From: Domibacillus indicus
GTDB lineage: Bacteria; Bacillota; Bacilli; Bacillales; Domibacillaceae
Reading direction: 5' to 3'
Length of the DNA: 64,000 nucleotides
NCBI RefSeq assembly: GCF_000970685.1
Contig: NZ_LAJB01000011.1
Location: 62,001-126,000 of the forward strand
Part shown: positions 1 to 8,640 of the stretch, one piece after another
Layout: each line of letters begins with the position of its first letter
How positions within the stretch are numbered: the stretch's first letter is position 1
The notes under the pieces: model-generated
Told to the model about the DNA's origin: nothing
What the model saw: the letters and a program-made list of their open reading frames with translations, nothing else
The model's database searches: none
Made by a program: the position numbers and the translations under genes

Positions 1-1083
1 TGGAGTTACAATTTTCACAACATCTTCAAGCGGAATATAAAGCATGCCGAGTCCTACCATAAGCGGCCATGTTAAGCTTGTTGAAACAAACTTGTACAAA
101 TGATAGGCGCCCTGCTCCATTCGTGCCGGCATTGCCCGAAGTACTTTGACGAGCGTCGCGCCGACGATCATTAATACAGGACCCGGGATACCAAGGAACA
201 AATGGGCGAAGCTTCCAAAAATAAAGAAGCTGCAGGCAATCAATAAGCCGGCGCCCATCAAGGAAAAGTCAACAGGCTTATTAATCGTGGTTTCTGATGA
301 AATCTGGTCGCCTTCTTTTGACTTAACCAGTACACCGTTGCCTGTCAGCTCGGGCTTTTTCTCTCCCAGACGCATCATTAAGCCCGCACATACAACAGCG
401 ACGATGTTTCCGATAACCGCTGCCGGAATCATTTGAGATACAAAGGTTTCCGCTGCTCCGCCGGAAATTTGTGCGTAGGCAAGGGATAAAGGTAAAATCC
501 CTTCACCAATACCGCCGCCAATAATCGGCACGATAATGTAAAAGAATGTGTGCTTCACTTCATATCCAAATAATAAGCCGACGGAAATCCCAGCCGCAAC
601 AGAAGCCAGAGTACCTGCTACAAGCGGGACAAACATTCGGGTAAACCCTTGAATAAGCACTTTTCGATTCATCCCGAGAATACTTCCCGCAACGAGAACG
701 GAAATATATAAGTAGAGAAAGTTTGATGTTTTCATTAAGGTTGTAACAGCTTCAGCAGCACTTGGATTAATCAGGTCAAAGAAAACCAGGACCGACGGAA
801 CAAGAAGCGCCAAAATCGCGGGACCGCCAATATCTTTGAGGATAGGAATTTTCATTCCCAAATCTCCAAGCAGCATACCCATAACCATAATAACGGCAAA
901 CCCGCCGATCATATCAGGCGGCAGCTGATTGAAAACGGACGCTGCATAAATAACAGCAGCAAGCACAATATAAAGCGGCAGCGGTATCGGTCCTACTGTT
1001 ATTTCTTTTAATTTAGCAAAAAAAGATGGAGTTTTTTCATTTATAGGAAACGTTTCCAATTTTCTTTCTGCTCCCATTTTCAT
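1..1083 (-). CDS. maeN: 2-hydroxycarboxylate transporter family symporter, MaeN-like (3' end outside window)
   Basis: This is a multi-spanning membrane symporter of the 2HCT family, which takes up malate or citrate with Na+ or H+. About 361 codons are present and the C-terminus lies beyond the left edge. Hydrophobic segments alternate through the protein, and a glycine-rich GGGIGEG motif typical of the re-entrant loop of 2HCT carriers is visible near residue 185. The start is the ATG at 1083, preceded by a good site (AGGAGGTT); a second in-frame ATG lies two codons later. The gene follows MalK/MalR-like two-component genes, and in Bacillus subtilis MalK/MalR control the malate symporter MaeN, so malate is the likeliest substrate. 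Citrate cannot be excluded. A perfect cre match lies in codons 9-13. Confidence 0.85.
   Translation of the reverse strand, partial: MKMGAERKLETFPINEKTPSFFAKLKEITVGPIPLPLYIVLAAVIYAASVFNQLPPDMIGGFAVIMVMGMLLGDLGMKIPILKDIGGPAILALLVPSVLVFFDLINPSAAEAVTTLMKTSNFLYLYISVLVAGSILGMNRKVLIQGFTRMFVPLVAGTLASVAAGISVGLLFGYEVKHTFFYIIVPIIGGGIGEGILPLSLAYAQISGGAAETFVSQMIPAAVIGNIVAVVCAGLMMRLGEKKPELTGNGVLVKSKEGDQISSETTINKPVDFSLMGAGLLIACSFFIFGSFAHLFLGIPGPVLMIVGATLVKVLRAMPARMEQGAYHLYKFVSTSLTWPLMVGLGMLYIPLEDVVKIVTP
1045..1059 (-). promoter_or_regulatory. cre site inside the maeN 5' coding region
   Basis: On the minus strand this reads TTGGAAACGTTTCCT, which matches all positions of the cre consensus WTGNAANCGNWNNCW and is a perfect inner palindrome. 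It lies 24-38 bases downstream of the start codon, a position where CcpA usually represses by blocking elongation. Binding is inferred. Confidence 0.6.
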
Positions 1084-1144
1084 AACCTCCTATTCGTTTC
1101 TTGCTTTATCTTATCGACAATTAAAGCGTTATCATAGTTTATTT

Positions 1145-1158
1145 GAATTTTTAAATTC
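1145..1158. promoter_or_regulatory. Inverted repeat upstream of maeN
   Basis: GAATTT-TT-AAATTC lies about 65 bases upstream of the maeN start, just before a TATGAT-like -10 (minus strand) that lacks a good -35. That arrangement fits an activator site, for which MalR is the obvious candidate. The region is very AT-rich, so this is tentative. Confidence 0.3.
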
Positions 1159-1169
1159 TTTTTTAATTA

Positions 1170-1198
1170 AAAAAAGTAAGCAGTTCCAAACTGCTTAC
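1170..1198 (-). terminator. Terminator of the response regulator gene
   Basis: The stem GTAAGCAGTT / AACTGCTTAC has a 3-base loop (1176-1198) and is followed on the minus strand by a run of seven T. The stop codon of the regulator gene is inside the stem. Confidence 0.8.
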
Positions 1199-1899
1199 AA
1201 AAAAGGCTTCATTCGATATTCCTTTGATAAATTGCGGGTATGCTGGTATACCGGGCGCCCGACTGTTCCATATACGACTTTTACTTCCAGTACTTCAATA
1301 TCTGCTAAAAATTTTAAATATTTGCGTGCCGATACACCGGAAATGCCTACTTGCTTTACAATGTCCTCTGTCGAGAACGCCTCCTCCATTTCCTGGATGA
1401 CCCCCCATATTTGATTAAGTGTAGCTCTGGTTAATCCTTTCGGAATAGCTTCAGGCGCAGATTTTTTTTCTTTTCCAAGAAGCTGCTCATCCAGTTCCTT
1501 TTGGCTGATCTGCCGCGGTTCCTTCATAAACGTTTGCCTCTCGCGGTATTGTTTAAGTGCTTCTTGAAACCGGTCGAACTCAAACGGTTTGATCAAATAA
1601 TCAACTGCACCGTACCGAAGAGCTTTTTGTACCCGTTCCATATCCGAAGCAGCAGAGATGACAATTACGTCTATTTCTTTTTTCTGTTCTCTCAAATAAG
1701 TAAGCAGCTCCAGCCCATGCGGTCCCGGCATAAAAATGTCAAGCAGTATGAGGTCGACTTCTCTTTCTTCAATAACGGCAATAGCTTCTGTTACGCTTCC
1801 TGCAATGCCTGCAAGCGAGAACCCCCCTGCTTTTTCAATGTAAGCTTTATGAAGAGCAGCAACTCTCGCTTCATCTTCTACTACTAAAACACGTATCAT
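1195..1899 (-). CDS. malR: Response regulator, MalR/CitT family
   Basis: This 234-residue DNA-binding response regulator pairs with the kinase encoded immediately upstream (2-base gap). Residues 1-120 are a receiver domain: acidic residues are near position 10, the phospho-acceptor Asp is in LILLDIFMPG near residue 54, and a KPF motif follows near residue 104. The C-terminal third holds a helix-turn-helix (DIVKQVGISGVSARKYLKFL) as in the CitB/DcuR/MalR group. Length and order match B. subtilis MalR, which activates maeN in response to malate, and the maeN-like gene lies directly downstream here. DctR or CitT function is the alternative. Confidence 0.8.
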   Translation of the reverse strand: MIRVLVVEDEARVAALHKAYIEKAGGFSLAGIAGSVTEAIAVIEEREVDLILLDIFMPGPHGLELLTYLREQKKEIDVIVISAASDMERVQKALRYGAVDYLIKPFEFDRFQEALKQYRERQTFMKEPRQISQKELDEQLLGKEKKSAPEAIPKGLTRATLNQIWGVIQEMEEAFSTEDIVKQVGISGVSARKYLKFLADIEVLEVKVVYGTVGRPVYQHTRNLSKEYRMKPFL

Positions 1900-1901
1900 T
1901 T

Positions 1902-3473
1902 TCAGGTCTTTTCCCCTTTTTCTTGAAATGGTATATAAACGGTAAATGTCATTCCTTTACCTGGTTCCGATAAGAAGTCAAACTCTCCAGCCCGCTGTTC
2001 AAGAGTGCCCTTTACGAGAGCAAGCCCAATGCCGCGGCCAGTTCCTTTTGTAGAATATCCTTTTTCAAACAAGTGCTGCTGCTTTGATTTCGGGACACCC
2101 GGGCCAGAATCAGCGACTTCTATTGTTAAAATATCGTCTCCATAGCTAAACGAAACGTTAATGGTTTTTTTAGAGCTGTTTTCTACTGCATCAATTGCAT
2201 TATCAATTAAGTTGCCGACGACGGTAATTAAATCATGCGTCAGCGACGGGTCTTCCGGCGGCGGAATGGGGTAATCACTTCTTAAAAAAAGATTGACTCC
2301 GGCTTCACGCGCATAGCTTAGCTTTCCAACGAGAAAGCCGGCAAGCACCGGATCTTTTATTTTTTCAGTCATTAATTGAATTTCATTGCTTTTAAAATCA
2401 ACAGTTTCTCGAATAAAAGAAGCCAGCTCCTCATAAGACTTCATTTGGACCATTCCAAGAATAACATGAAGCTTATTCATAAATTCATGCGTCTGTGCTC
2501 GAAGTGCATCTGCATAAAGCCGCACACCGGTCAATTGTTCAGCCAGCTGCTTTACTTCCGTTTTATCACGATACGTTGCAATCGCACCGACAACCGTGCC
2601 TCCAACGTGAATGGGTACACTGTTAACGAGCAGTTCAACACCGTTTATCCGCTGCTCTTCATCAATTTTTTCCCGCTCTGTTTCCATAGCTCTTTGCAGG
2701 GAACCCAGTGGAACAGGACCGTCCTCTTCTTTCTGAAATAAAGATTTAGCCGCTTTATTCATTAAAGTAATCGTTGAATCCCGATCTACCGCAATAATTC
2801 CTTCATGAACAGATTGAAGCATTGCACTGCGCTCCTTCAGCAGCCGGGCAATGGCAAATGGTTCAAGTCCAAGAAGCACCCTTTTTATGTACCGCGCCAG
2901 CAGAATAGCACCAATAATTCCTGCGGCAATTCCCGCAAGCGTTCCAATATAAATATCATTCCGGCTGCTGGCAGCTGCTTTTTGAACACTTTCTGTTGAA
3001 ATACCAACGGCCACAGCACCGATCTGCTCTCCATCTTCACCAAGAACGGGAGTAAAAGAGCGGATAGACGGCCCCAATGTCCCTTCAGCTGTTGAAATGT
3101 ATTCTTCCCCGTTCAGCACATACTGCTCGTCCCCTCCGGCAAATGGCTTGCCGATTTCGCCTGGATCCGGATGTGATTTACGGATGCCGTTCATATCCAT
3201 GACGACCACAAATTGAACACCGGTTGCTTCCCTGATGTCGTCTGCGAATAATTGGATGTCGGCTTCGTCCCGCCTGCCTGTGAGCGCTTCTGCCACAAGA
3301 GGTGTGCGCGCCATAATCCGTGAGGCATTTTGTGCTTTTTCTATCTGTCCTTCCTCAACAGAATCCGTTACTGTTTTTGTAATTAAAATATCAGTAATAA
3401 GGAGCGAGAAAGCAACAACAGCACATACAAACGCAATGATAATGGCCCTTAAGCTCCATCTGCCTTTTTTCAT
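1902..3473 (-). CDS. malK: Sensor histidine kinase, MalK/CitS/DctS family
   Basis: This 523-residue membrane kinase is of the CitA/DcuS type. An N-terminal membrane helix (about residues 9-31) is followed by an extracytoplasmic Cache/PDC-like ligand domain, a second helix (about 175-195) and a cytoplasmic PAS domain. A phospho-acceptor His lies in RAQTHEFMNKLHVILGMVQM, followed by an ATPase domain with an N box (GNLIDNAIDAVE) and a G box (DSGPGVP). The frame stays open 79 codons further upstream, but the ATG at 3473 has a good GGGAGG site and overlaps the end of the transporter gene as ATGA, so that start is preferred. It presumably senses C4-dicarboxylates or citrate outside the cell. Confidence 0.83.
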   Translation of the reverse strand: MKKGRWSLRAIIIAFVCAVVAFSLLITDILITKTVTDSVEEGQIEKAQNASRIMARTPLVAEALTGRRDEADIQLFADDIREATGVQFVVVMDMNGIRKSHPDPGEIGKPFAGGDEQYVLNGEEYISTAEGTLGPSIRSFTPVLGEDGEQIGAVAVGISTESVQKAAASSRNDIYIGTLAGIAAGIIGAILLARYIKRVLLGLEPFAIARLLKERSAMLQSVHEGIIAVDRDSTITLMNKAAKSLFQKEEDGPVPLGSLQRAMETEREKIDEEQRINGVELLVNSVPIHVGGTVVGAIATYRDKTEVKQLAEQLTGVRLYADALRAQTHEFMNKLHVILGMVQMKSYEELASFIRETVDFKSNEIQLMTEKIKDPVLAGFLVGKLSYAREAGVNLFLRSDYPIPPPEDPSLTHDLITVVGNLIDNAIDAVENSSKKTINVSFSYGDDILTIEVADSGPGVPKSKQQHLFEKGYSTKGTGRGIGLALVKGTLEQRAGEFDFLSEPGKGMTFTVYIPFQEKGEKT

Positions 3474-4420
3474 GCCCGCACCTCCCTCGGATATGCTTTT
3501 CTCAGCAGGAATCCATGAAAGGCGGCCAGCATTTGCTGAAACAGCATACAAACTACGACCGGGACTGCTGTTTGAGGCGGAAAGAAGTTGACGGCGATAA
3601 CGGCTCCCGCACTGATATTCCGCATCCCGCCTGTGTAAATAAGCGTAATAATGTTTTCTCTCGTCTGCCTGAATACAATGGCTAATCCCCATGAGAGCAT
3701 ATAACCGCATAATACAACAAATAATATAGTCAATAAAATTTGAATAAGCCTGGCATCAATATCTCGCAAGTAAGGAGCAGCCACTCCACTGTTAACAGCA
3801 ATCACAATCGGAAGTGACACCCTGGAAAAGGGTGATAGCGTTTGACTGAGCCTGCTTGCTTTTTCTTCTTTCAGCCACTCGTTGGCTATCATGCCAAGAA
3901 GCGATGGAAGAACAATCATCCAGAATAACCCGCTCACCATCGCCAGCACGTCCATTTCCACCCTGCTGCCTGCTAACACCGACATGCTGAAGGGAACAAT
4001 AAGCGGTGAAAGCATGGTATCAATTAAAATAATGACAAGTGCAAGCGGTACGCTTCCTTTATACATCGTTACCCATACTACACTTGTAATGCCGGTTGGA
4101 ATAACAAGAGCCAATGTAAATCCGGTGACTGTAAGCGGATCGTCCGGAAACATGAGGTGGCCGACTGTCCAGGCAAAAACAGGTGTTATGAGATGAAGAA
4201 TGGCGAGAGCTAAAAAAATGGGAAATGGGTGTGACATCGTATGACGCAGCATGCCGAAATTTGAATTTAAGCTGCCGACAAACGTCATAAACGCAAAAAG
4301 CCATGGCACTATAAAGATCCAGGAATGAATGAATTCTGCCAGTAAAACTCCTGAAAGAACACTAAGGGGAGTTAAAAGAGGCATCCATCTCGCCAGAAAA
4401 ATATTAATTGCTTTAAGCAT
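3470..4420 (-). CDS. Bile acid:sodium symporter (BASS) family transporter
   Basis: This 316-residue integral membrane protein has about nine to ten hydrophobic helices and the BASS/SBF features: a conserved TP-type loop (VIPTGITSVVW) and a late GMRNISAGAVIAV helix matching the family N-[IV]-x-[AL]-G motif. Family members move organic anions such as bile acids, pantoate, pyruvate or keto acids with Na+. It is the first gene of the operon and overlaps the kinase gene by four bases, so translation is probably coupled. The context suggests an organic acid substrate sensed or shared by the MalK/MalR/MaeN-like system. The substrate is unknown. Confidence 0.75.
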   Translation of the reverse strand: MLKAINIFLARWMPLLTPLSVLSGVLLAEFIHSWIFIVPWLFAFMTFVGSLNSNFGMLRHTMSHPFPIFLALAILHLITPVFAWTVGHLMFPDDPLTVTGFTLALVIPTGITSVVWVTMYKGSVPLALVIILIDTMLSPLIVPFSMSVLAGSRVEMDVLAMVSGLFWMIVLPSLLGMIANEWLKEEKASRLSQTLSPFSRVSLPIVIAVNSGVAAPYLRDIDARLIQILLTILFVVLCGYMLSWGLAIVFRQTRENIITLIYTGGMRNISAGAVIAVNFFPPQTAVPVVVCMLFQQMLAAFHGFLLRKAYPREVRA

Positions 4421-4498
4421 ACTAAGAACTCCATTCTTTCTTTTTATGCATTTATTGTACCATTATGAAAGGGCTCTTTTGATATTCGCATATTGTTG

Positions 4499-4523
4499 GT
4501 TTAAACTAATTCTGACAGGGTAA
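4499..4523 (+). promoter_or_regulatory. Sigma-B-like promoter of the BCCT transporter gene
   Basis: GTTTAA (4499-4504), a 13-base spacer and GGGTAA (4518-4523) match the general-stress sigma-B consensus GTTTAA-N12-15-GGGTAT in all but the last base. It lies 41 bases upstream of the start codon. Confidence 0.55.
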
Positions 4524-4563
4524 ACTATATTGCCCAAAATTTTTATTCTACAAGGAGGAATGT

Positions 4564-6114
4564 ATGGACACTGGAAGATTAAAGAATCCTGTTTTTATCA
4601 TTTCAGCGGCGGTCATTCTGCTGCTGGTGGTGATCGGCGCCATTATGCCTGGCCGGTTTGGTGATGCAGCCGGTACCCTTTTTCTATTTACGACAACAAA
4701 TTTCGGATGGTTTTATCTGCTTGCCGTTTTTGTTATCATTGTTTTTTTAATTGCACTCGCTATTAGTAAATATGGAAAAATTCGTTTAGGCGCGGATGAT
4801 TCCACACCTGATTACCCATTTTTCACTTGGATTGGCATGCTGTTTTCAGCCGGTTTTGGTGCCGGGCTTGTCTTCTGGGGAGTTGCAGAACCAATGAGCC
4901 ACTTTTTCACAACCCCTTTCTCCAATATGGAAGGCCAGACAGAACAGGCGGCCCGTATTGCGATGGGATACTCATTTTTTCACTGGGGCATCAGCCAATG
5001 GTCCGTTTTCGCTGTTGTCGGACTGGCGATTGCTTTTCTCCAGTTTAAAAAAGGACGGGATGGACTTGTTTCTACCTCACTTGAATCAATTGTAGGAAAA
5101 AAGCCCGTTGTGAAAACGACGATTGATTCCTTCGCTGTTATTGCAACAGTTATGGGAATTGCAACGTCACTTGGTCTTGGAGTTCTCCAGATGAATGGCG
5201 GTTTAAAATCCGTCTTTGACCTTCCAAATTCCTTTGGCGTTCAGCTTGTGATCATTTTGATCATGTTTGCCGCTTATATGCTTTCATCAACAACCGGTCT
5301 TGATAAAGGCATCCGCTGGCTTAGCAACATTAACCTTGGCCTTTGTTTGCTGCTCCTGGCGGTCGTAATGATTGCCGGCCCGACTGTTTTTATTTTCAAC
5401 ACTTTTACGCTTGCGGTTGGAGACTATATTACGAATTTTGTTGAATATAGTTTGCGGTTAACTCCTTATCAAGGCGGTACGTGGGTACGGGACTGGACTA
5501 TTTTTTACTGGGCGTGGGCTATTGCCTGGTCGCCATTTGTCGGTGCGTTTGTCGCCCGCGTTTCACGAGGGCGCACGATTCGGGAATTTATTTTCGCTGT
5601 CCTGGTTGTTCCCCCGCTTATTGCCTGTATCTGGATTGCCGCTTTTGGCGGAACAGCTCTTTATGCAGACTTAAACAGCAATGCAGGAATTGCGGAAGCA
5701 GTAAATGCTGACCTGACCGTTGCTTTATTCGAGCTTTATCAGCATTTGCCTATGACAGGGATTTTATCAGTTTTATCCATCCTGCTTATTTTCACTTTTC
5801 TTGTCACCTCGGCTGATTCAGCAACATACATTTTGGCCAGTATGACAACACATGGAAGCCTGACGCCTCCACTGGCGGCAAAAGTAGTCTGGGGCTTTTT
5901 AATGTCTGCTATTGCAGCAGTGCTTCTTGCAGCAGGCGGCCTTGAAGCGCTGCAAACCGCGTCGCTCGTTTCAGCTCTGCCTTTTACTATCTTAATGCTT
6001 TTTATCATGGCAGCTCTTATCAAAATGCTCCGGAAAGAGCCTATCCCGCTCCGGCCGGCAGATGTGCGAAGATTTAAACGCCTGCAAAAAGAAGTGCGTG
6101 AATCAAAAAAATAA
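4564..6114 (+). CDS. BCCT family glycine betaine/carnitine/choline transporter (OpuD-like)
   Basis: This 516-residue, 12-helix secondary transporter belongs to the betaine-choline-carnitine family and takes up compatible solutes under osmotic stress. Two family signatures are present: GAGLVFWGVAEPMSHF near residue 100 and the tryptophan-rich segment WTIFYWAWAIAWSPFVGAF near residue 313, which forms part of the aromatic substrate box. The start has AAGGAGG upstream. The short basic C-terminal tail (RRFKRLQKEVRESKK) resembles the osmosensory tails of this family. OpuD is the closest B. subtilis analogue. The sigma-B-like promoter fits a stress role. Confidence 0.9.
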   Translation: MDTGRLKNPVFIISAAVILLLVVIGAIMPGRFGDAAGTLFLFTTTNFGWFYLLAVFVIIVFLIALAISKYGKIRLGADDSTPDYPFFTWIGMLFSAGFGAGLVFWGVAEPMSHFFTTPFSNMEGQTEQAARIAMGYSFFHWGISQWSVFAVVGLAIAFLQFKKGRDGLVSTSLESIVGKKPVVKTTIDSFAVIATVMGIATSLGLGVLQMNGGLKSVFDLPNSFGVQLVIILIMFAAYMLSSTTGLDKGIRWLSNINLGLCLLLLAVVMIAGPTVFIFNTFTLAVGDYITNFVEYSLRLTPYQGGTWVRDWTIFYWAWAIAWSPFVGAFVARVSRGRTIREFIFAVLVVPPLIACIWIAAFGGTALYADLNSNAGIAEAVNADLTVALFELYQHLPMTGILSVLSILLIFTFLVTSADSATYILASMTTHGSLTPPLAAKVVWGFLMSAIAAVLLAAGGLEALQTASLVSALPFTILMLFIMAALIKMLRKEPIPLRPADVRRFKRLQKEVRESKK

Positions 6115-6116
6115 CC

Positions 6117-6152
6117 AAAAAGCTGTCTCTTTAAACAGAGACAGCTTTTTGG
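6117..6152. terminator. Bidirectional terminator between the BCCT and acetyltransferase genes
   Basis: CAAAAAGCTGTCTCT and AGAGACAGCTTTTTG form a perfect stem with a short loop, with A- and T-runs on the two sides. The last codons of the convergent acetyltransferase gene are in one arm. Confidence 0.85.
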
Positions 6153-6679
6153 TTGTATTCCATCAGCCAGCAATTGCGGTATTGCCCTTCATGCCACTCA
6201 TGCTCAGGAAGCAGCTTTACTTTTTCAAACCCGCACTTTTCGTAACAGCGGATCGCCCGGATATTCCACTCCTGCGGGTCCATCACTACTTTTTGTGCCT
6301 GTTTTGCTTTAATAAGATGTTCTACTACTGCTTTAATAAGCACTTTTCCTATGCCTTTATTCCAGTAATCCACTTCTCCAATCAGCTGGTCTGTGCCATA
6401 AATAATGTCTTCTTCTTCATATCCGTACTGTTCTTTTTCTTTCTTTCCTAATGGATAGTACTGGATGTAACCGATTTCTTTTTTATCAAACTCAATAATC
6501 CCTCTGGTGACGCCTTCTTCTTTGTTGTAAAATTCTTTTTGTACTTTTTCCAGGTCAAACGCATTATCCCGGCCTTCATAAAATTGGAGAACAACAGGAT
6601 CTGAAAGCCACTTAACAAGCTTTTGTCCATCACTCTCTTCCAACACCCTTATCTTTAATTTTCCTTTTTGAAATAGCAT
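6131..6679 (-). CDS. GNAT acetyltransferase of the AAC(6')-like type
   Basis: This 182-residue acetyl-CoA-dependent N-acetyltransferase has an acetyl-CoA loop near LIGEVDYWNKGIGKVLI and a conserved MDPQEWNIRAIRCYEKCGF segment. The latter, with the C-terminal HEWHEGQYRNCWLMEY, resembles the aminoglycoside 6'-N-acetyltransferase branch (Acetyltransf_8). Many chromosomal members do not confer resistance, so the substrate is open. An ATG at 6688 sits directly against the AGGGGG site, so the ATG at 6679 (9-base spacing) is preferred. The last codons and stop lie in the terminator shared with the BCCT gene. Confidence 0.75.
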   Translation of the reverse strand: MLFQKGKLKIRVLEESDGQKLVKWLSDPVVLQFYEGRDNAFDLEKVQKEFYNKEEGVTRGIIEFDKKEIGYIQYYPLGKKEKEQYGYEEEDIIYGTDQLIGEVDYWNKGIGKVLIKAVVEHLIKAKQAQKVVMDPQEWNIRAIRCYEKCGFEKVKLLPEHEWHEGQYRNCWLMEYNQKAVSV

Positions 6680-6741
6680 TTGCCTCATCCCCCTGCTTCA
6701 TTTCTTTACGTTAAAAATACCCAATGTTCTAGAGAAAGTAA

Positions 6742-6755
6742 ATCAATCCATTGAT
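6742..6755. promoter_or_regulatory. Inverted repeat upstream of bmrA
   Basis: ATCAAT-CC-ATTGAT is a perfect 6+6 palindrome about 70 bases before the bmrA start. It could be an operator; no promoter was assigned with confidence. Confidence 0.25.
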
Positions 6756-6824
6756 CGAATTTAAAGGAGTTACGCCGGATTTTAGCGAAATAAGTAACCA
6801 TATCTAATTTTTGGAGGCTTTGAA

Positions 6825-8558
6825 ATGGAAACACCCATTAAATCATCTCAATTTCTTCGTCTATTAAAGGAGCTGCGCCCGCCAAAAAAGCTGCTCATGA
6901 TCGCTCTGGCGCTCAGTTTATTCGAAACGGCTGCCAGTTTATTTGTTCCTTTATTTACAGGAAACCTTGTCGATCAGCTTGCGATCGATGCGATAAGCCG
7001 TACGGTGCTGATTCTTCTTGCGGCAGCTTTTCTTGTTCAAGTGATTGCCGGCGGCTTTTCCTTTTACTTCATGCGGTCGGCAGGAGAACAAATGACCGCC
7101 TCCCTTCGTGAAAAGCTCTGGAAACACGTGCTTAACCTGCCTGTGTCGTACTATGATCAGAATGAATCTGGAAATACGATGAGCCGTGTAACACAGGATA
7201 CCAATACGGTCAAAATGCTGATTACGGATCATCTCGTTACATTTGCTACGGGGATCATCTCCATCACTGGATCCGTCATTATTCTGCTATATATTGACTG
7301 GCAGATGACAGTTGTCATGCTGTTATCCGTTCCGGCCGCCATGCTGATTTTGATGCCGCTCGGCCGGAAAATGTACGGTATTTCCAAAGAAACACAAAAT
7401 GAAATGGCATCCTTTACTGGAACACTAAGCCGGGTACTGTCAGATATTCGGCTCGTTAAATCATACACAGCAAGTGAAGCCGAATATGAAAATGGCCGAT
7501 CCGGCATTCGCCGCCTGCTGCTGTTTGGATTAAAAGAAGCCAGAATCCAGGCAATCATTTCCCCTTTTATGTCACTGATTATGATGGCGGTGCTTGTTGT
7601 TTTAATCGGCTACGGCGGTGTCCGAGTTGCATCCGGCGCCTTGTCTGCCGGTTCACTTACATCGATCATTATCTACATGTTCCAGATTGTGATCCCGGTC
7701 AGCCAAATGGCATCTTTTTTTACAGCTTTTCAAAAAGCAGCCGGTGCCACCGAGCGAATTCAAAGCATCCTGCAGACAAAGACGGAAAAGCCGGATGGAT
7801 TACCTCTTTCGGCTGGCCGGCGTGCAATTCGCTTTGAGCGCGTGTCTTTTCAATACGAAACAGACAAACCGATTTTGCAAGACATCTCATTCTCTGTTCC
7901 GGAAGGCACTACAACAGCCATTGTCGGTCCGAGCGGCAGCGGCAAAACCACACTGTTCTCACTTTTAGAACGCTTCTACCTGCCGGCTGAAGGAACCATT
8001 TTACTTGGGGCTGATCCGATTGCACAATTTCAATTGTATGACTGGCGCCAGCGGATTGGCTATGTTGCTCAGGAAAGTCCAGTAATGTCTGGCTCTATTC
8101 GTGATAATATAACGTATGGAACAAATCGCGAAATAAGTGATGAGGAAATCCGGGCAGCCGCTGTTCAAGCAAATGCTTTTTCATTTATTGAACAGCTGCC
8201 CGAACAATTTGACACAAAAGTCGGTGAGCGCGGCGTGAAGCTTTCGGGCGGACAGCGGCAGCGGATTGCGATTGCCCGCGCTATCCTGCGCAATCCAGAT
8301 ATTTTATTGCTTGATGAGGCAACCTCCAGCCTCGACAGCACATCGGAAGCGCTGGTACAGGAAGCGTTAAATGGATTGATGCACGGCCGGACAACACTCG
8401 TGATTGCTCACCGGCTCTCTACAGTCGTGCATGCGGACCAAATTGTGATTCTCGAACACGGCAGGGTGACTGGAATGGGCAAACATGCAGAACTGCTTCG
8501 CTCCCATGCTGTCTATCGCGAACTTGCGCAGAAACAAGACTTACAGGGACCATCCTAA
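6825..8558 (+). CDS. bmrA: Multidrug ABC exporter, BmrA-like half transporter
   Basis: This 577-residue half transporter has six membrane helices (about residues 20-300) fused to an ATPase domain; it works as a homodimer to expel drugs or lipids. The ATPase has Walker A (GPSGSGKTT, near 368), Q-loop (YVAQESP), signature (LSGGQRQRIAIARA), Walker B (ILLLDEATS) and the H-loop His (VIAHRLS), so it should be active. Length and sequence fit BmrA (YvcC). The start has TTGGAGG eight bases upstream. A hairpin follows the stop codon. Confidence 0.85.
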   Translation: METPIKSSQFLRLLKELRPPKKLLMIALALSLFETAASLFVPLFTGNLVDQLAIDAISRTVLILLAAAFLVQVIAGGFSFYFMRSAGEQMTASLREKLWKHVLNLPVSYYDQNESGNTMSRVTQDTNTVKMLITDHLVTFATGIISITGSVIILLYIDWQMTVVMLLSVPAAMLILMPLGRKMYGISKETQNEMASFTGTLSRVLSDIRLVKSYTASEAEYENGRSGIRRLLLFGLKEARIQAIISPFMSLIMMAVLVVLIGYGGVRVASGALSAGSLTSIIIYMFQIVIPVSQMASFFTAFQKAAGATERIQSILQTKTEKPDGLPLSAGRRAIRFERVSFQYETDKPILQDISFSVPEGTTTAIVGPSGSGKTTLFSLLERFYLPAEGTILLGADPIAQFQLYDWRQRIGYVAQESPVMSGSIRDNITYGTNREISDEEIRAAAVQANAFSFIEQLPEQFDTKVGERGVKLSGGQRQRIAIARAILRNPDILLLDEATSSLDSTSEALVQEALNGLMHGRTTLVIAHRLSTVVHADQIVILEHGRVTGMGKHAELLRSHAVYRELAQKQDLQGPS

Positions 8559-8565
8559 GTGCTCT

Positions 8566-8588
8566 GCCGGCTGTTAGCTGCAGCCGGC
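8566..8588 (+). terminator. Possible terminator after bmrA
   Basis: GCCGGCTG and CAGCCGGC form a perfect 8-bp stem with a 7-base loop. The T-runs begin about six bases later (GTTTTGATTTTTT), so termination may be partial. Confidence 0.55.
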
Positions 8589-8640
8589 GCCACCGTTTTG
8601 ATTTTTTCATGCAATATTTAGATGCAGGAGGTGCTGCTTG

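Noticed and set aside
6753-6809. An 18-codon TTG-started frame before bmrA as a leader peptide
   Set aside because: It has no ribosome site and no attenuator hairpin before bmrA; a frame this short is likely by chance.
8559-8640. A mistic-like gene in front of the K+ channel gene
   Set aside because: The 80-base gap holds only a hairpin and the channel gene ribosome site.
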